This document shows positions 39,897 through 47,785 of a stretch of DNA of 61,848 bases, piece by piece. Within the stretch, counting starts at the first letter, position 1. Every line of letters starts with the position of its first letter. The notes below the pieces were generated by a model. It searched no databases, was not told the DNA's origin, and saw only the letters and a program-made list of their open reading frames with translations. The stretch is taken from positions 1 through 61,848 of the forward strand of contig SVPM01000005.1 of the NCBI GenBank assembly GCA_015065865.1, in the 5' to 3' direction. The stretch is from Oscillospiraceae bacterium. GTDB taxonomy: Bacteria > Bacillota > Clostridia > Oscillospirales > Acutalibacteraceae. The translations under genes were made by a program, and so were the position numbers.

Positions 39897-41492
39897 ATGA
39901 AATTGGAGTTTCTCGGTGCGGCTCACGAAGTGACCGGTTCGTGCACGTTACTCACGGTAGGTGAGTACCGCATAGTTATTGATTGCGGTATGGAACAAGG
40001 CCGTGATATCTATGAAAATTGCGATATGCCCATTGCCGCGGGTGAGGTGGATGCGGTGTTGCTGACCCACGCACACATCGACCACGCGGGTAAAATACCG
40101 CTGCTTTGTGCTAACGGATTTCAAGGGCCGATCTATACGACCGAGGCGACTGCTCGCTTGTGCGGCATTATGTTGATGGATTCGGCACATATTCAGGAGT
40201 TTGAAGCAGAGTGGCGTAACCGCAAGGGAAAACGTTCGGGAAAAGAGGTGTACAAACCGCTGTATACCACGGCGGATGCACAGCAAGCGTTGACACAGTT
40301 CGTGCGCTCACCCTACCACGCACCGCGCGAGATCTTACCGGGTGTTACGGTGGAGTTTTTGGATGCGGGACACTTGCTCGGCTCGGCTTCCGTAAAGATC
40401 ACCGTGAACGAAGACGGCGAGGTGCGTACCATTCTGTTTTCGGGTGACCTCGGTAACGTGGATCGTCCGTTGATTCGCGACCCCGAACAGCCCGATACGG
40501 CCGATTACGTGGTGATCGAGTCCACATACGGCAATCGCTTGCACGGTCCGCATCCCGATTACGTCAAACAGTTGACCTGCGTGTTGCAGGAAACGTTTGA
40601 CCGTGGCGGTAACGTGGTGATTCCGTGCTTTGCCGTTGGCCGCACGCAAGAGATGCTGTACTGCTTGCGCTGCATTAAGGAGCAGGGACTGGTAAAAGGA
40701 CACGACCGATTCCCCGTGTACGTGGACAGTCCGCTTGCGGTGGAAGCGACGCGCATCTACGGCGATGAGTCGCTGATCCCGTATTTCGACAAGCAAACGT
40801 TGTCGCTTTTGCATGAGGGCGTTAACCCCATTTTGTTCGAAGATATTCGTGTGTCGGTTACATCGGACGATTCCCGTGCCATCAATGCGGATACCACGCC
40901 GAAAGTGATTCTTTCTGCAAGCGGTATGTGCGAGGCGGGGCGTATTCGTCACCATTTGAAGCACAATTTGTGGCGACCCGAAAGTACCGTGCTGTTTGTG
41001 GGATACCAGACCGAAGGTACGCTCGGTAATCAGTTGTTAAACGGTGCGCCTACCGTGAAATTATTCGGCGAGGAGATTCAGGTGCGTGCCCGCATCGCGC
41101 AGATGGACGGTATCAGCGGCCATGCCGACCGCGACAGAATGCTCGGGTGGCTGCGCGGTATGCATCCCGCACCCCGCAAGGTGTTTGTTAATCACGGCAA
41201 CGACACGGTGTGCGATGAGTTTGCCGCATTCATTACCGAACAACTGGGGATTCCCGCCGAAGCGCCGTACAACGGAGCGGTGTACCGCGTGGAAGATGCG
41301 GTAACATTGGAAGTGGCCGGCAACACGCGCCGTTTGGCTCCCAAGGCGGCACGCACCAACACGGTATACGACCGTTTGTTGATGGTCTACCGCCGCTTGG
41401 GACAGTTGATCGAACAAAGTCGCGGACGCGCCAACAAAGATCTGGCAAAATTGGCCGACCAAATACAGTCACTTCATGATCGTTGGCAGTAA
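39897..41492 (+). CDS. MBL-fold beta-CASP hydrolase (CPSF/YSH1-like RNase)
   Basis: This 531-aa cytosolic metallo-hydrolase has the MBL domain (EFLGAAHEVTGSC, metal motif LTHAHIDHAGKIP, DAGHLLGSAS, SGDLGN) with an inserted beta-CASP domain (FAVGRTQEMLY, ASGMCEAGRIRHHL). The RNA-specificity C-terminal region contains DGISGHADRDRML and VFVNHGND. Family members cut RNA. It is distinct from RNase J in its N-terminus and length. It is downstream of spo0A behind a hairpin, and a small HMA protein follows after 15 nt. Confidence 0.9.
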   Translation: MKLEFLGAAHEVTGSCTLLTVGEYRIVIDCGMEQGRDIYENCDMPIAAGEVDAVLLTHAHIDHAGKIPLLCANGFQGPIYTTEATARLCGIMLMDSAHIQEFEAEWRNRKGKRSGKEVYKPLYTTADAQQALTQFVRSPYHAPREILPGVTVEFLDAGHLLGSASVKITVNEDGEVRTILFSGDLGNVDRPLIRDPEQPDTADYVVIESTYGNRLHGPHPDYVKQLTCVLQETFDRGGNVVIPCFAVGRTQEMLYCLRCIKEQGLVKGHDRFPVYVDSPLAVEATRIYGDESLIPYFDKQTLSLLHEGVNPILFEDIRVSVTSDDSRAINADTTPKVILSASGMCEAGRIRHHLKHNLWRPESTVLFVGYQTEGTLGNQLLNGAPTVKLFGEEIQVRARIAQMDGISGHADRDRMLGWLRGMHPAPRKVFVNHGNDTVCDEFAAFITEQLGIPAEAPYNGAVYRVEDAVTLEVAGNTRRLAPKAARTNTVYDRLLMVYRRLGQLIEQSRGRANKDLAKLADQIQSLHDRWQ

Positions 41493-41507
41493 AAGGAGGA
41501 GATACGG

Positions 41508-41717
41508 ATGTTTGGTAATAAAGTGGTGCTGACCATTGACGGTATGGCGTGTATTCGCTGCAGCGGACGCGTGGAAGCGGCGCTGAACGCACTGGACGGT
41601 GTAAAAGCGAAAGTGGATCTGGATAAAAAGACCGCTACCGTCAAAGGCTGTGATGACAAAGAATTGCTTGTCCGCACCGTGACCGATCTCGGTTTCACCG
41701 TGGTGGACGTGAAATAA
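41508..41717 (+). CDS. Heavy-metal-associated (HMA) domain protein
   Basis: This 69-aa protein is a single HMA fold of the copper-chaperone type. The metal-binding Cys pair lies in DGMACIRCSGRVEAAL (residues about 12-18), followed by GVKAKVDLDKKTATV and VRTVTDLGFTVVDV. It would carry Cu(I) or another soft metal. No P-type ATPase or CsoR gene is near. It is co-transcribed with the beta-CASP hydrolase (AAAAGGAGGA site) and followed by a terminator. Confidence 0.9.
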   Translation: MFGNKVVLTIDGMACIRCSGRVEAALNALDGVKAKVDLDKKTATVKGCDDKELLVRTVTDLGFTVVDVK

Positions 41718-41722
41718 TAAAG

Positions 41723-41773
41723 AAATTCGGCTTGCTCGTGTGTTTTACATAACACGTGGGCAAGCCGAATTTT
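41723..41773. terminator. Bidirectional terminator between convergent genes
   Basis: A very long stem (AAATTCGGCTTGC and its complement, with inner CGTGT/ACACG) and a 10-nt loop, T5 on the plus side, A/T-rich on the other. It serves the HMA gene and the S24 repressor gene. Confidence 0.88.
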
Positions 41774-42453
41774 TACTTTGTTTCGCGGATCAAATAGCGG
41801 GGGGTACCGATAATGCGGCAGGCCGCAAGTTCCTCGCCTTCCAACAGGCGCGGCTGATACATCGGGTTTACCGGCACCAGTCGCAACCAATTTTCACCCT
41901 CGGCAAACTCCACCTTTTTCAAAGTGGCTTCTTCCGCGTTATAGAGCACCAAGGCGGTCTGCCCGCTGTATTCCAGTGTGTCTGTTTTGAGCACCAGTAC
42001 GGTGTCGCCGTCCAAATACAAGGGATACATACTGTCGCCGCACACCCGCAACACAAAGAAGTCAGAACGCGGGTGTCCGTGCAGGAAACTGACAGGGATA
42101 TCTACCGTATCGCCGTCCCACACCTCTTGTGCCAGATGTTCGTATCCTGCCGCCACTTCGCCAATGATGGGGAAGGTGACTACGTCATCGGTCACCTGCG
42201 GCAGGGGATAGGTCAGCGCGCGTGAACGCATTTCGTCGGTCTTTCCGAGCAACCACGCTACGTCCACCTGCAACACCCGCGCCACCGATTCAAGCACCGG
42301 TATTTTGATGTTCTCGATCTTGCCTTTTTCATATCGCTGAATGGTCGAAAAGGCGACTGATACCTGTTCGGCGATCTCCGCCAGCGTATATCCCAATTGT
42401 TTGCGCCGCTGTTCCATACGCATACCGATCTTGTGTGCATTCCATTCTTTCAT
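41773..42453 (-). CDS. XRE-S24 self-cleaving repressor (CI/LexA-like)
   Basis: This 226-aa protein has an N-terminal XRE HTH (MRMEQRRKQLGYTLAEIAEQ, then AFSTIQRYEKGKIENIKIPV) and a C-terminal S24 peptidase. The likely cleavage site is Ala-Gly in GEVAAGYEH, the nucleophile Ser in CGDSMYPLYLDGD, and the general-base Lys in LKKVEF. Such proteins repress genes until DNA damage triggers self-cleavage. ATG 42453 is chosen over GTG 42462 because GGGAG is 9 nt away. No prophage genes adjoin it, so it is a chromosomal stress or competence-type regulator. Confidence 0.9.
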   Translation of the reverse strand: MKEWNAHKIGMRMEQRRKQLGYTLAEIAEQVSVAFSTIQRYEKGKIENIKIPVLESVARVLQVDVAWLLGKTDEMRSRALTYPLPQVTDDVVTFPIIGEVAAGYEHLAQEVWDGDTVDIPVSFLHGHPRSDFFVLRVCGDSMYPLYLDGDTVLVLKTDTLEYSGQTALVLYNAEEATLKKVEFAEGENWLRLVPVNPMYQPRLLEGEELAACRIIGTPRYLIRETK

Positions 42454-42473
42454 TGTAATCACTCCCTAGGGTG

Positions 42474-42502
42474 AGTATACCACAACGTTTTGCATAATGC
42501 AA
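42474..42502 (-). promoter_or_regulatory. S24 repressor promoter with overlapping palindrome
   Basis: On the minus strand, -35 TTGCAT, a 17-nt spacer and -10 TATACT. The -35 lies within the perfect palindrome TTGCATAATGCAA (42490-42502), a likely operator for autoregulation. Confidence 0.65.
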
Positions 42503-42520
42503 CATTTTTTTGCAGAAAGC

Positions 42521-42554
42521 AAAGCCGACTATTCCCAAGGAAATAGTCGGCTTT
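42521..42554 (-). terminator. Terminator of glgB
   Basis: A perfect 13-bp stem (AAAGCCGACTATT with AATAGTCGGCTTT, 8-nt loop), 4 nt after the glgB stop; the minus-strand tail is TTTGCTTTCTG. Confidence 0.75.
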
Positions 42555-42557
42555 ACC

Positions 42558-44540
42558 TTATACTTTTTTTAGCACCACCGCGGTGCGGGCGGGGAGGTAG
42601 AGGTAAAACCCGTTGTCACCCTCGTGGCATTCGGGTGTGTAGCGGTACGATGTATCCACGCGATCAAAACCGCCGAACACGGCAGAGTCGGTGGTGAGTA
42701 CCGCCTGATAGGTAACAGGGGCGTTTAGCGGGATCCACAGTTTTTCTTCCGAACGGGTGGGGTGGAAGTTGAAGGCGAAGATCGTATCGCCTTTTTGGTA
42801 GACCAACAAATTGTTGTCGTTATGAACGGCGAGTAAACGTGCGGGTTTGGAAAGCAAGCGTTCTCGCCGGAGCAAGGCGACCATTGCGCGGTCAAATGTT
42901 TCCAATTGCTCGTATCGCAACAGTTTGTTATCGGCCAAACTCCATTGGCGGCGGCAGTAGTGGTAACTCCATCCGTTGCCTTCCCGCGGGAAATCGATCC
43001 ATTCGGGATGGCCGAATTCGTTACCCATAAAGTTGAGATATCCTTCGCCTGCCAGTGTCGCGGTGACCAAACGAATCATTTTATGAAGCGCTATACCGCG
43101 GTCGATCACCGCGCTCTCGCTTGTTTTATTCATCGCGGTGTACATTTCGGCATCGCACAGGCGGAACATAATGGTCTTATCACCGACCAATGCTTGATCG
43201 TGCGATTCGCAGTATCCCACCGTCTTTTCCTTCGGGCGGCGATTGGTGAGTTCATACCACAGCGCGTGCATATCCCACGCCTCATCGTCCCGTTCTTTCA
43301 ACCATTTGATCCACATGTCGGGAACGCCCATCGAAAGGCGGAAATCAAACCCGATACCGCCGTCGTTTATCGGCAGACACATTCCCGGCATACCGGACAT
43401 ATCCTCCGCCACGGTGATCGCGTGCGGGTTGATGGTGTGGATCAGTTCGTTGGCAAGTTGCAAATAGGTGACAGCCTCAATATCCGTATTGGGCGAGAAG
43501 TACATACCGTAATCGGTAAACGCACTGCCGAGCCCGTGATCGTGATACAGCATAGAGGTCACACCGTCAAACCGAAACCCGTCAAAGTGGAAGATGTCCA
43601 TCCAATATTTTAAGTTGGACAGTAAAAAATGCAACACTTCATTTTTTGCGTAATTGAACAGTTTGGTGCCCCATGCGGGGTGGTCACCGCGCGGACCTTC
43701 GTGAAAGAATTGATACGGTGTGCCGTCAAATGCGGCAAGACCTTCCGCCGTGTTGCCCACTGCATGAGAATGTACCACGTCCAACAGAACGGCGATGCCC
43801 ATTTTGTGGGCGGTGTTGATAAGTTCCTTCAATTCGCGCCCTGTGCCGTAACGCGAGGAGGGTGCAAAAAAGTTGGATACTTGATACCCGAACGACCCGT
43901 AATACGGATGCTCCATTACCGCCATCACTTGAATAGTGTTGTATCCGAGTTTTTTGATACGCGGCAAAATGCGGCGGGTAAAATCGCCGTAACTGCCCAC
44001 CTCATACGCTTCCTGTGCCATACCGATATGGCATTCATAGATCAGCGGTGTTTTGGCCGGACGGAAACTTTGGTCGCTCCACGGAAAACCGTCCCACAAT
44101 ACGTCATCCACTTCGGCACACCACAGATGTGTCACAGGATCTTGCACTACACGGGTAGCGTGGGTGGGGATACGTCGTAACATTTCGCCGCCGTGGTGGA
44201 TGATGGCTTGTACCTTTTGCCCGACACACAATGTATCGGCGGGTAAACAGACTTCAAATACGCCGCCGGCAAGCGCTGTCATTGGGCAAGCGGTGGTATT
44301 CCATTCGTTGAAATCGCCCGTAAAGTACATTGCATCGGCGGCAGGGGCCCACTCACGGTATACCCACCCGTTCGGCGTTTTGTGAATACCGAAATAGAGG
44401 TAGCTGTTTGCAAAAGAGGTAAGATCCTCACCGCCCTGTAAGAGTTCATCACGCTTTTGGCGATAACTGTCCATACGCAGTGCAATATCGTCTTTGTGTG
44501 CCTTCAAATACGGATCAAACTTCAAAATACGATAGGTCAT
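42558..44540 (-). CDS. glgB: 1,4-alpha-glucan branching enzyme
   Basis: This 660-aa GH13 enzyme makes alpha-1,6 branches in glycogen. The N-terminal CBM48 domain contains YREWAPAADAMYFTGDFNEWN-type residues (about 58-80). The catalytic barrel carries DVVHSHAVGN, nucleophile Asp in FDGFRFDGVTSM, acid/base Glu in ITVAEDMSGMP and Asp in YCESHDQALVGD. It ends with an all-beta domain. It resembles the eukaryote-like branch of the family more than E. coli GlgB. No other glg genes are adjacent. GGAGG precedes the ATG. Confidence 0.95.
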   Translation of the reverse strand: MTYRILKFDPYLKAHKDDIALRMDSYRQKRDELLQGGEDLTSFANSYLYFGIHKTPNGWVYREWAPAADAMYFTGDFNEWNTTACPMTALAGGVFEVCLPADTLCVGQKVQAIIHHGGEMLRRIPTHATRVVQDPVTHLWCAEVDDVLWDGFPWSDQSFRPAKTPLIYECHIGMAQEAYEVGSYGDFTRRILPRIKKLGYNTIQVMAVMEHPYYGSFGYQVSNFFAPSSRYGTGRELKELINTAHKMGIAVLLDVVHSHAVGNTAEGLAAFDGTPYQFFHEGPRGDHPAWGTKLFNYAKNEVLHFLLSNLKYWMDIFHFDGFRFDGVTSMLYHDHGLGSAFTDYGMYFSPNTDIEAVTYLQLANELIHTINPHAITVAEDMSGMPGMCLPINDGGIGFDFRLSMGVPDMWIKWLKERDDEAWDMHALWYELTNRRPKEKTVGYCESHDQALVGDKTIMFRLCDAEMYTAMNKTSESAVIDRGIALHKMIRLVTATLAGEGYLNFMGNEFGHPEWIDFPREGNGWSYHYCRRQWSLADNKLLRYEQLETFDRAMVALLRRERLLSKPARLLAVHNDNNLLVYQKGDTIFAFNFHPTRSEEKLWIPLNAPVTYQAVLTTDSAVFGGFDRVDTSYRYTPECHEGDNGFYLYLPARTAVVLKKV

Positions 44541-44560
44541 ACGGTGCCTCCTGCAAACAA

Positions 44561-44588
44561 AATAGCCGAGGAACTTCCCTCGGCTATT
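44561..44588 (-). terminator. Terminator-type hairpin in the glgB leader
   Basis: AATAGCCGAGG/CCTCGGCTATT (11 bp, 6-nt loop), followed on the minus strand by TTTGTTT. It may end the transporter transcript. Because a promoter lies immediately upstream, it would also form at the very 5' end of the glgB mRNA. Confidence 0.75.
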
Positions 44589-44617
44589 AGTATATCACGA
44601 ATGTGTGTCGAAATCAA
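44589..44617 (-). promoter_or_regulatory. Probable glgB promoter with 0A-box-like heptamer
   Basis: On the minus strand, -35 TTGATT (44612-44617), a 17-nt spacer and -10 TATACT (44589-44594), overlapping the 3' end of the transporter gene. The plus-strand heptamer TGTCGAA (44606-44612) lies at the -35 edge. Confidence 0.55.
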
Positions 44618-45816
44618 TGGGTTTGTGACCGTTTCCAAAGCGGAACGCACAGAAGGGTCACGGTCGTGCCCGTAAGACCTACCCACAGCCACGTGGTAAG
44701 GGTAGCAGACCACCCCGCATTTTCCGCGATCAGCGGGAAAGCATAGGTGGAAAGCGCACTGCCGACATAGGTGCAAGCGTTCAGCACACCCGATGCCGTT
44801 GATACGTTGTTACCCTTCGCCAACAGGGGCGGTACGATGCATACGAGTAAAAGGTTTGCTCCGTGCATACACCCGTTCAGCAAAGCGGAAAAGAAAACCG
44901 ACACGGCAGCATTCGAAGCGGTAAAGCATACCAGCATTAAGGAAGATATCGTCCCTGCGGCGAAGAGGACACCTGTGCAAAACATAGGGTTGGTGAACAC
45001 CTTGCGGTATAACATTCCCGCCAGATAATGCATCGCCATACCGAATAACGGCAGTAATACGCCGGTGAGAATGGCGATCGCTTCACCCAAATGATAGGTT
45101 TCGGAAATGTAGGAGGGCATCCATGTAGTCACACCGTCGCGCAGAATACCTTGCAGTACGATAGAGAGCATGGTCAATATTCCCAACAGCGAAAAGAGGG
45201 GGAGAACGTCGGCTTTTTTCGCAGATGCCTTGTTTTTTACGGTCGGTGCCATCGAGATCACGGGACACAAACGCCACCACAGCAACAACCCCAAAACACC
45301 GAATGCGGCGGATACCCAAAATACACACCGCCATCCACTCAATACGATAAGGGCGGGAGAGAGAAGATATACGGCAATCGTGCCGAGCGAACCGCCCCAC
45401 GACACTTTGATGCAATCGTGAGCGTATTCTTCATGCGTCAACAGGGAGGTGAGCAGTTTTACGATAGGCGGCCACATAAAGGATTGTGCAAACCCGTTCA
45501 CACACCACACGGTGGTCATCATAAGCGATGAGGTGCACAGCGGCAGCAGTATGTTCATAATGACGGTAGCCGCCAAACCAAGCGCTACCAAGTGTTTCGG
45601 TTGATAACGGTCACCGAAGATACCACTTACCACTTGTCCCGCACCGTAGGTGATGAAACTGCCCGTAAGCGCCGTTGACAGAGCCGATTTCGAAAGTCCC
45701 GTATCCGCTACCATTTCCGCAATAATGGCACCGTAATTGATACGGGTGATGTAACTGATGAAATAAATGAAAGCGCACAGGTAGACCGTGCGTTTCAGAA
45801 CGGCTTTCGTGTTCAT
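44614..45816 (-). CDS. MFS transporter (OPA, GlpT/UhpT-like)
   Basis: This 400-aa membrane protein has twelve hydrophobic segments. YFISYITRINYGAIIAEM near the N-terminus, GDRYQPKHLVALGL after helix 2 and FMWPPIVKLLTSLL match the organophosphate:phosphate antiporter group (GlpT, UhpT, UhpC). It may import a sugar or glycerol phosphate; the substrate is inferred. ATG 45816 lies after AAGGGGGC. A -35/-10 pair lies upstream and glgB lies downstream. Confidence 0.87.
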   Translation of the reverse strand: MNTKAVLKRTVYLCAFIYFISYITRINYGAIIAEMVADTGLSKSALSTALTGSFITYGAGQVVSGIFGDRYQPKHLVALGLAATVIMNILLPLCTSSLMMTTVWCVNGFAQSFMWPPIVKLLTSLLTHEEYAHDCIKVSWGGSLGTIAVYLLSPALIVLSGWRCVFWVSAAFGVLGLLLWWRLCPVISMAPTVKNKASAKKADVLPLFSLLGILTMLSIVLQGILRDGVTTWMPSYISETYHLGEAIAILTGVLLPLFGMAMHYLAGMLYRKVFTNPMFCTGVLFAAGTISSLMLVCFTASNAAVSVFFSALLNGCMHGANLLLVCIVPPLLAKGNNVSTASGVLNACTYVGSALSTYAFPLIAENAGWSATLTTWLWVGLTGTTVTLLCVPLWKRSQTH

Positions 45817-45846
45817 CCCAAGGCCCCCTTGATAATAAACCACCTA

Positions 45847-45875
45847 ATTTTATAGTGCTGTCCTGATAATGTCAA
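45847..45875 (-). promoter_or_regulatory. Promoter of the MFS transporter gene
   Basis: On the minus strand, a perfect -35 TTGACA (45870-45875), a 17-nt spacer and -10 TAAAAT (45847-45852), between the nuclease and transporter genes. Confidence 0.75.
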
Positions 45876-45883
45876 GATAGATG

Positions 45884-46822
45884 TCAAAAGCAGTTTCCGC
45901 AGGTGGTATACCCTTGCTTTAGAAGTTCATCGACAGTGCCGTGAAACTCCTGCTTATTGTTTTTCTTGATATCTTTGATCGAACTGCATGCGGGATGATG
46001 AATCCGCTTGGTAGCGGTGTTTAGGATAAAGGAAGCGTTGTTCGAGGCGGTGGTTGTTTCGGTAATCGTTTCCGTACTGTCACCGTTGGTGTAATTGATG
46101 GTTATGCGGGGCTGCACGTTATAGCAAAACACGTTGAAGCAGATGCCTTCGCCGCCGTCTTCTACCGAATACGCTTCCAGTTGTACACCGCGCGCTACCA
46201 GTTCGTTTTTTACAAACCAAGGCGTGACACGATACATCACGTGATTGTCGGTCTCTTTAATGTAGTCTGCGACCATATTCTCAAACGGAAGCATACCCTC
46301 CACGTTGAAATACCGTGTGCCGGTGATCAGATTCCGTGGGTTGGCGTTTTCACCCGAGAGTTGCCAACCGATCAAGTGACAGCGATTATACAAGTATTTA
46401 CCGTCTACGTGGTCGTACTTTGCTTGTGACCAACCCGAAGGCTTTACGTTGCCGATGGAGCCGCGCTCGCCGGTCGGCATAATTTCCTTGCCGCAACACG
46501 CCAGCGCGGTACCGCATCGCCCGAGGGAGTCAAGTTCGCTGTAAAGTTCAAACGCTTGCGTAGTGATATCCGTTGCGATAAAATAGGGCTTCCCGTCTTG
46601 AATGACCGAAAAGGTATCCCCCGAAAATGCGGGAATGTCTTCCCATACGGTCGGACGGTCGTTTAAACATTCTCCGACAACCGTATCGGCGACCGTTGCG
46701 GCGGTGGTGTTGTTTTTCTCTGTGGCAGAGGGAACGTCGTCAGGGCCGGAAACGGGGGACACCGTACATCCGCTGTTGAACAGAAAAATCACTATTAAAA
46801 GCGCCATAAGATATCGTTTCAT
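45884..46822 (-). CDS. Secreted DNA/RNA non-specific endonuclease lipoprotein
   Basis: This 312-aa protein has a signal peptide with a lipoprotein-type end (NSGC, Cys19), a low-complexity Thr/Ala linker, and an EndA/NUC-type beta-beta-alpha-metal nuclease domain (KYLYNRCHLIGWQLSGEN with the catalytic His, then NPRNLITGTRYFN). A C-terminal Ada-like zinc motif follows (HHPACSSIKDIKK ... GYTTCGNC). The family degrades extracellular DNA for nutrition or uptake. The DRGH core is altered to NRCH, as in many clostridial members. The 134-aa gene lies 5 nt upstream. Confidence 0.87.
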   Translation of the reverse strand: MKRYLMALLIVIFLFNSGCTVSPVSGPDDVPSATEKNNTTAATVADTVVGECLNDRPTVWEDIPAFSGDTFSVIQDGKPYFIATDITTQAFELYSELDSLGRCGTALACCGKEIMPTGERGSIGNVKPSGWSQAKYDHVDGKYLYNRCHLIGWQLSGENANPRNLITGTRYFNVEGMLPFENMVADYIKETDNHVMYRVTPWFVKNELVARGVQLEAYSVEDGGEGICFNVFCYNVQPRITINYTNGDSTETITETTTASNNASFILNTATKRIHHPACSSIKDIKKNNKQEFHGTVDELLKQGYTTCGNCF

Positions 46823-46827
46823 TTGTT

Positions 46828-47232
46828 TTACTCCTTGATATAAACTCTCTCAGTGATCTTCTCGTGTGAATATCCCGCGAAATCGGTCTCGGAGGCTAGT
46901 GTAAATCCTTCGGCGGTAAGATCAATATCCCACACAAGATCGGAAGGATATCGACGATTCCAGTTGTAAAGAACAATACCTTTACAGAGTGAAAGGTCAA
47001 AACTTTTGTCTTCTATGAAACAATAATCGCCTGTTTGTGCTTTTTGCAGATAATGGTCATCTGTGATAAATTCACCGCCTTCGGTAAATTGCTTGGCGGA
47101 ATAGGTACTCATCCATAATGTGTGCCCTTTGGTAAGTGTTAACACCCGCTCACGCAGGGCACGGTCTTGACTTTGGCGACGTTTTAAAAACATTCGCCCG
47201 CCGCACGCATCAATACAGAAGATACAGTACAC
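46828..47232 (-). CDS. Small protein of unknown function
   Basis: This 134-aa protein begins at GTG 47232, 7 nt after GAGGTG, giving the start VYCIFCIDACGGRMFLKRRQ. The segment GRMFLKRRQSQDRALRERVL and later LTKGHTLWMSTYSAKQF and KAQTGDYCFIED recall a widespread clostridial family that I know only as hypothetical, sometimes labelled ribonuclease Z without evidence. No metal or catalytic motif is visible. It is translated just ahead of the secreted nuclease gene (5-nt gap), so the two are co-expressed. Confidence 0.65.
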   Translation of the reverse strand: MYCIFCIDACGGRMFLKRRQSQDRALRERVLTLTKGHTLWMSTYSAKQFTEGGEFITDDHYLQKAQTGDYCFIEDKSFDLSLCKGIVLYNWNRRYPSDLVWDIDLTAEGFTLASETDFAGYSHEKITERVYIKE

Positions 47233-47313
47233 AGTGAACACCTCGAATCTTATCGGTTATATTAATGATTATACCACGGTGAACGGGAAAGGGCAAGAAG
47301 TGTGTACAAATAT

Positions 47314-47438
47314 TGTTGCTCCCAAGGCTTCGCGACGGATGTCGCTCACCCTTGGAGTTCGTTTCAAGTCCCGTCCTGAAGAAACAAAGAACACCGACGG
47401 ATGTCGGTGTTCTTTGTTTGGTGCGAGAGACGGGACTT
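47314..47438. repeat. Tandem duplication, copy 1 (contains a tRNA-Leu 3' remnant)
   Basis: This 125-bp sequence recurs at 47469-47594 with one inserted A and one G/A change. It contains the hairpin CTCCCAAGG/CCTTGGAG with inner GCGAC/GTCGC, then a terminator-type hairpin AACACCGAC/GTCGGTGTT. It ends with about 20 nt matching the 3' end of tRNA-Leu, after which identity stops. Confidence 0.85.
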
Positions 47439-47451
47439 TCTTCTCACGAGC

Positions 47452-47474
47452 GCAACAGTCCACCGGACTGTTGC
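47452..47474. repeat. Palindrome between the duplicated units
   Basis: GCAACAGTCC/GGACTGTTGC with a 3-nt loop lies at the junction of the two repeat copies. Confidence 0.7.
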
Positions 47475-47594
47475 TCCCAAGGCTTCGCGACGGATGTCGC
47501 TCACCCTTGGAGTTCGTTTCAAGTCCCGTCCTGAAGAAACAAAAGAACACCGACGAATGTCGGTGTTCTTTGTTTGGTGCGAGAGACGGGACTT
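47469..47594. repeat. Tandem duplication, copy 2 (runs into tRNA-Leu)
   Basis: This is the second copy of the 125-bp unit; its last 20 bases (from 47575) are the real 3' end of the tRNA-Leu gene. Within the unit, TTCAAGTCCCGTC on the plus strand is an inverted partial copy of the tRNA T-arm. Confidence 0.85.
47542..47573 (-). terminator. Terminator of tRNA-Leu
   Basis: AAAGAACACCGAC/GTCGGTGTTCTTT with a 4-nt loop, directly after the CCA end on the minus strand; a duplicated copy lies at about 47387-47418. Confidence 0.8.
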
Positions 47595-47658
47595 GAACCC
47601 GTACGTCTTCGACACACGCACCTCAAACGTGCCTGTCTGCCAGTTCCAGCACTCTCGC
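47575..47658 (-). tRNA. tRNA-Leu (anticodon GAG)
   Basis: This class II tRNA has acceptor stem GCGAGAG/CTCTCGC, discriminator A and an encoded CCA. Anticodon stem CACGT/GCGTG with loop TTGAGGT gives GAG (Leu). A long variable arm (TGTCGAAGACGT) is followed by T-arm ACGGG-TTCAAGT-CCCGT. It has its own promoter and terminator. Confidence 0.95.
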
Positions 47659-47681
47659 ATATTTGTTTCACAACGCTAATG

Positions 47682-47710
47682 ATTATAGCACCCCTTTTTC
47701 ATAAAGTCAA
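47682..47710 (-). promoter_or_regulatory. Promoter of tRNA-Leu
   Basis: On the minus strand, -35 TTGACT (47705-47710), a 17-nt spacer and -10 TATAAT (47682-47687), 23 nt ahead of the tRNA. Confidence 0.85.
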
Positions 47711-47741
47711 GCACTTTTTTGGGATATACCAATTTTATTTT

Positions 47742-47776
47742 AAAAAATCGCCGTCGAAATTCTTCGGCGGCGATTT
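47742..47776 (-). terminator. Terminator of ddh
   Basis: AAATCGCCG/CGGCGATTT with further inner pairing; T6 on the minus-strand side. It begins 10 nt after the ddh stop. Confidence 0.85.
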
Positions 47777-47785
47777 GCATTTCCG

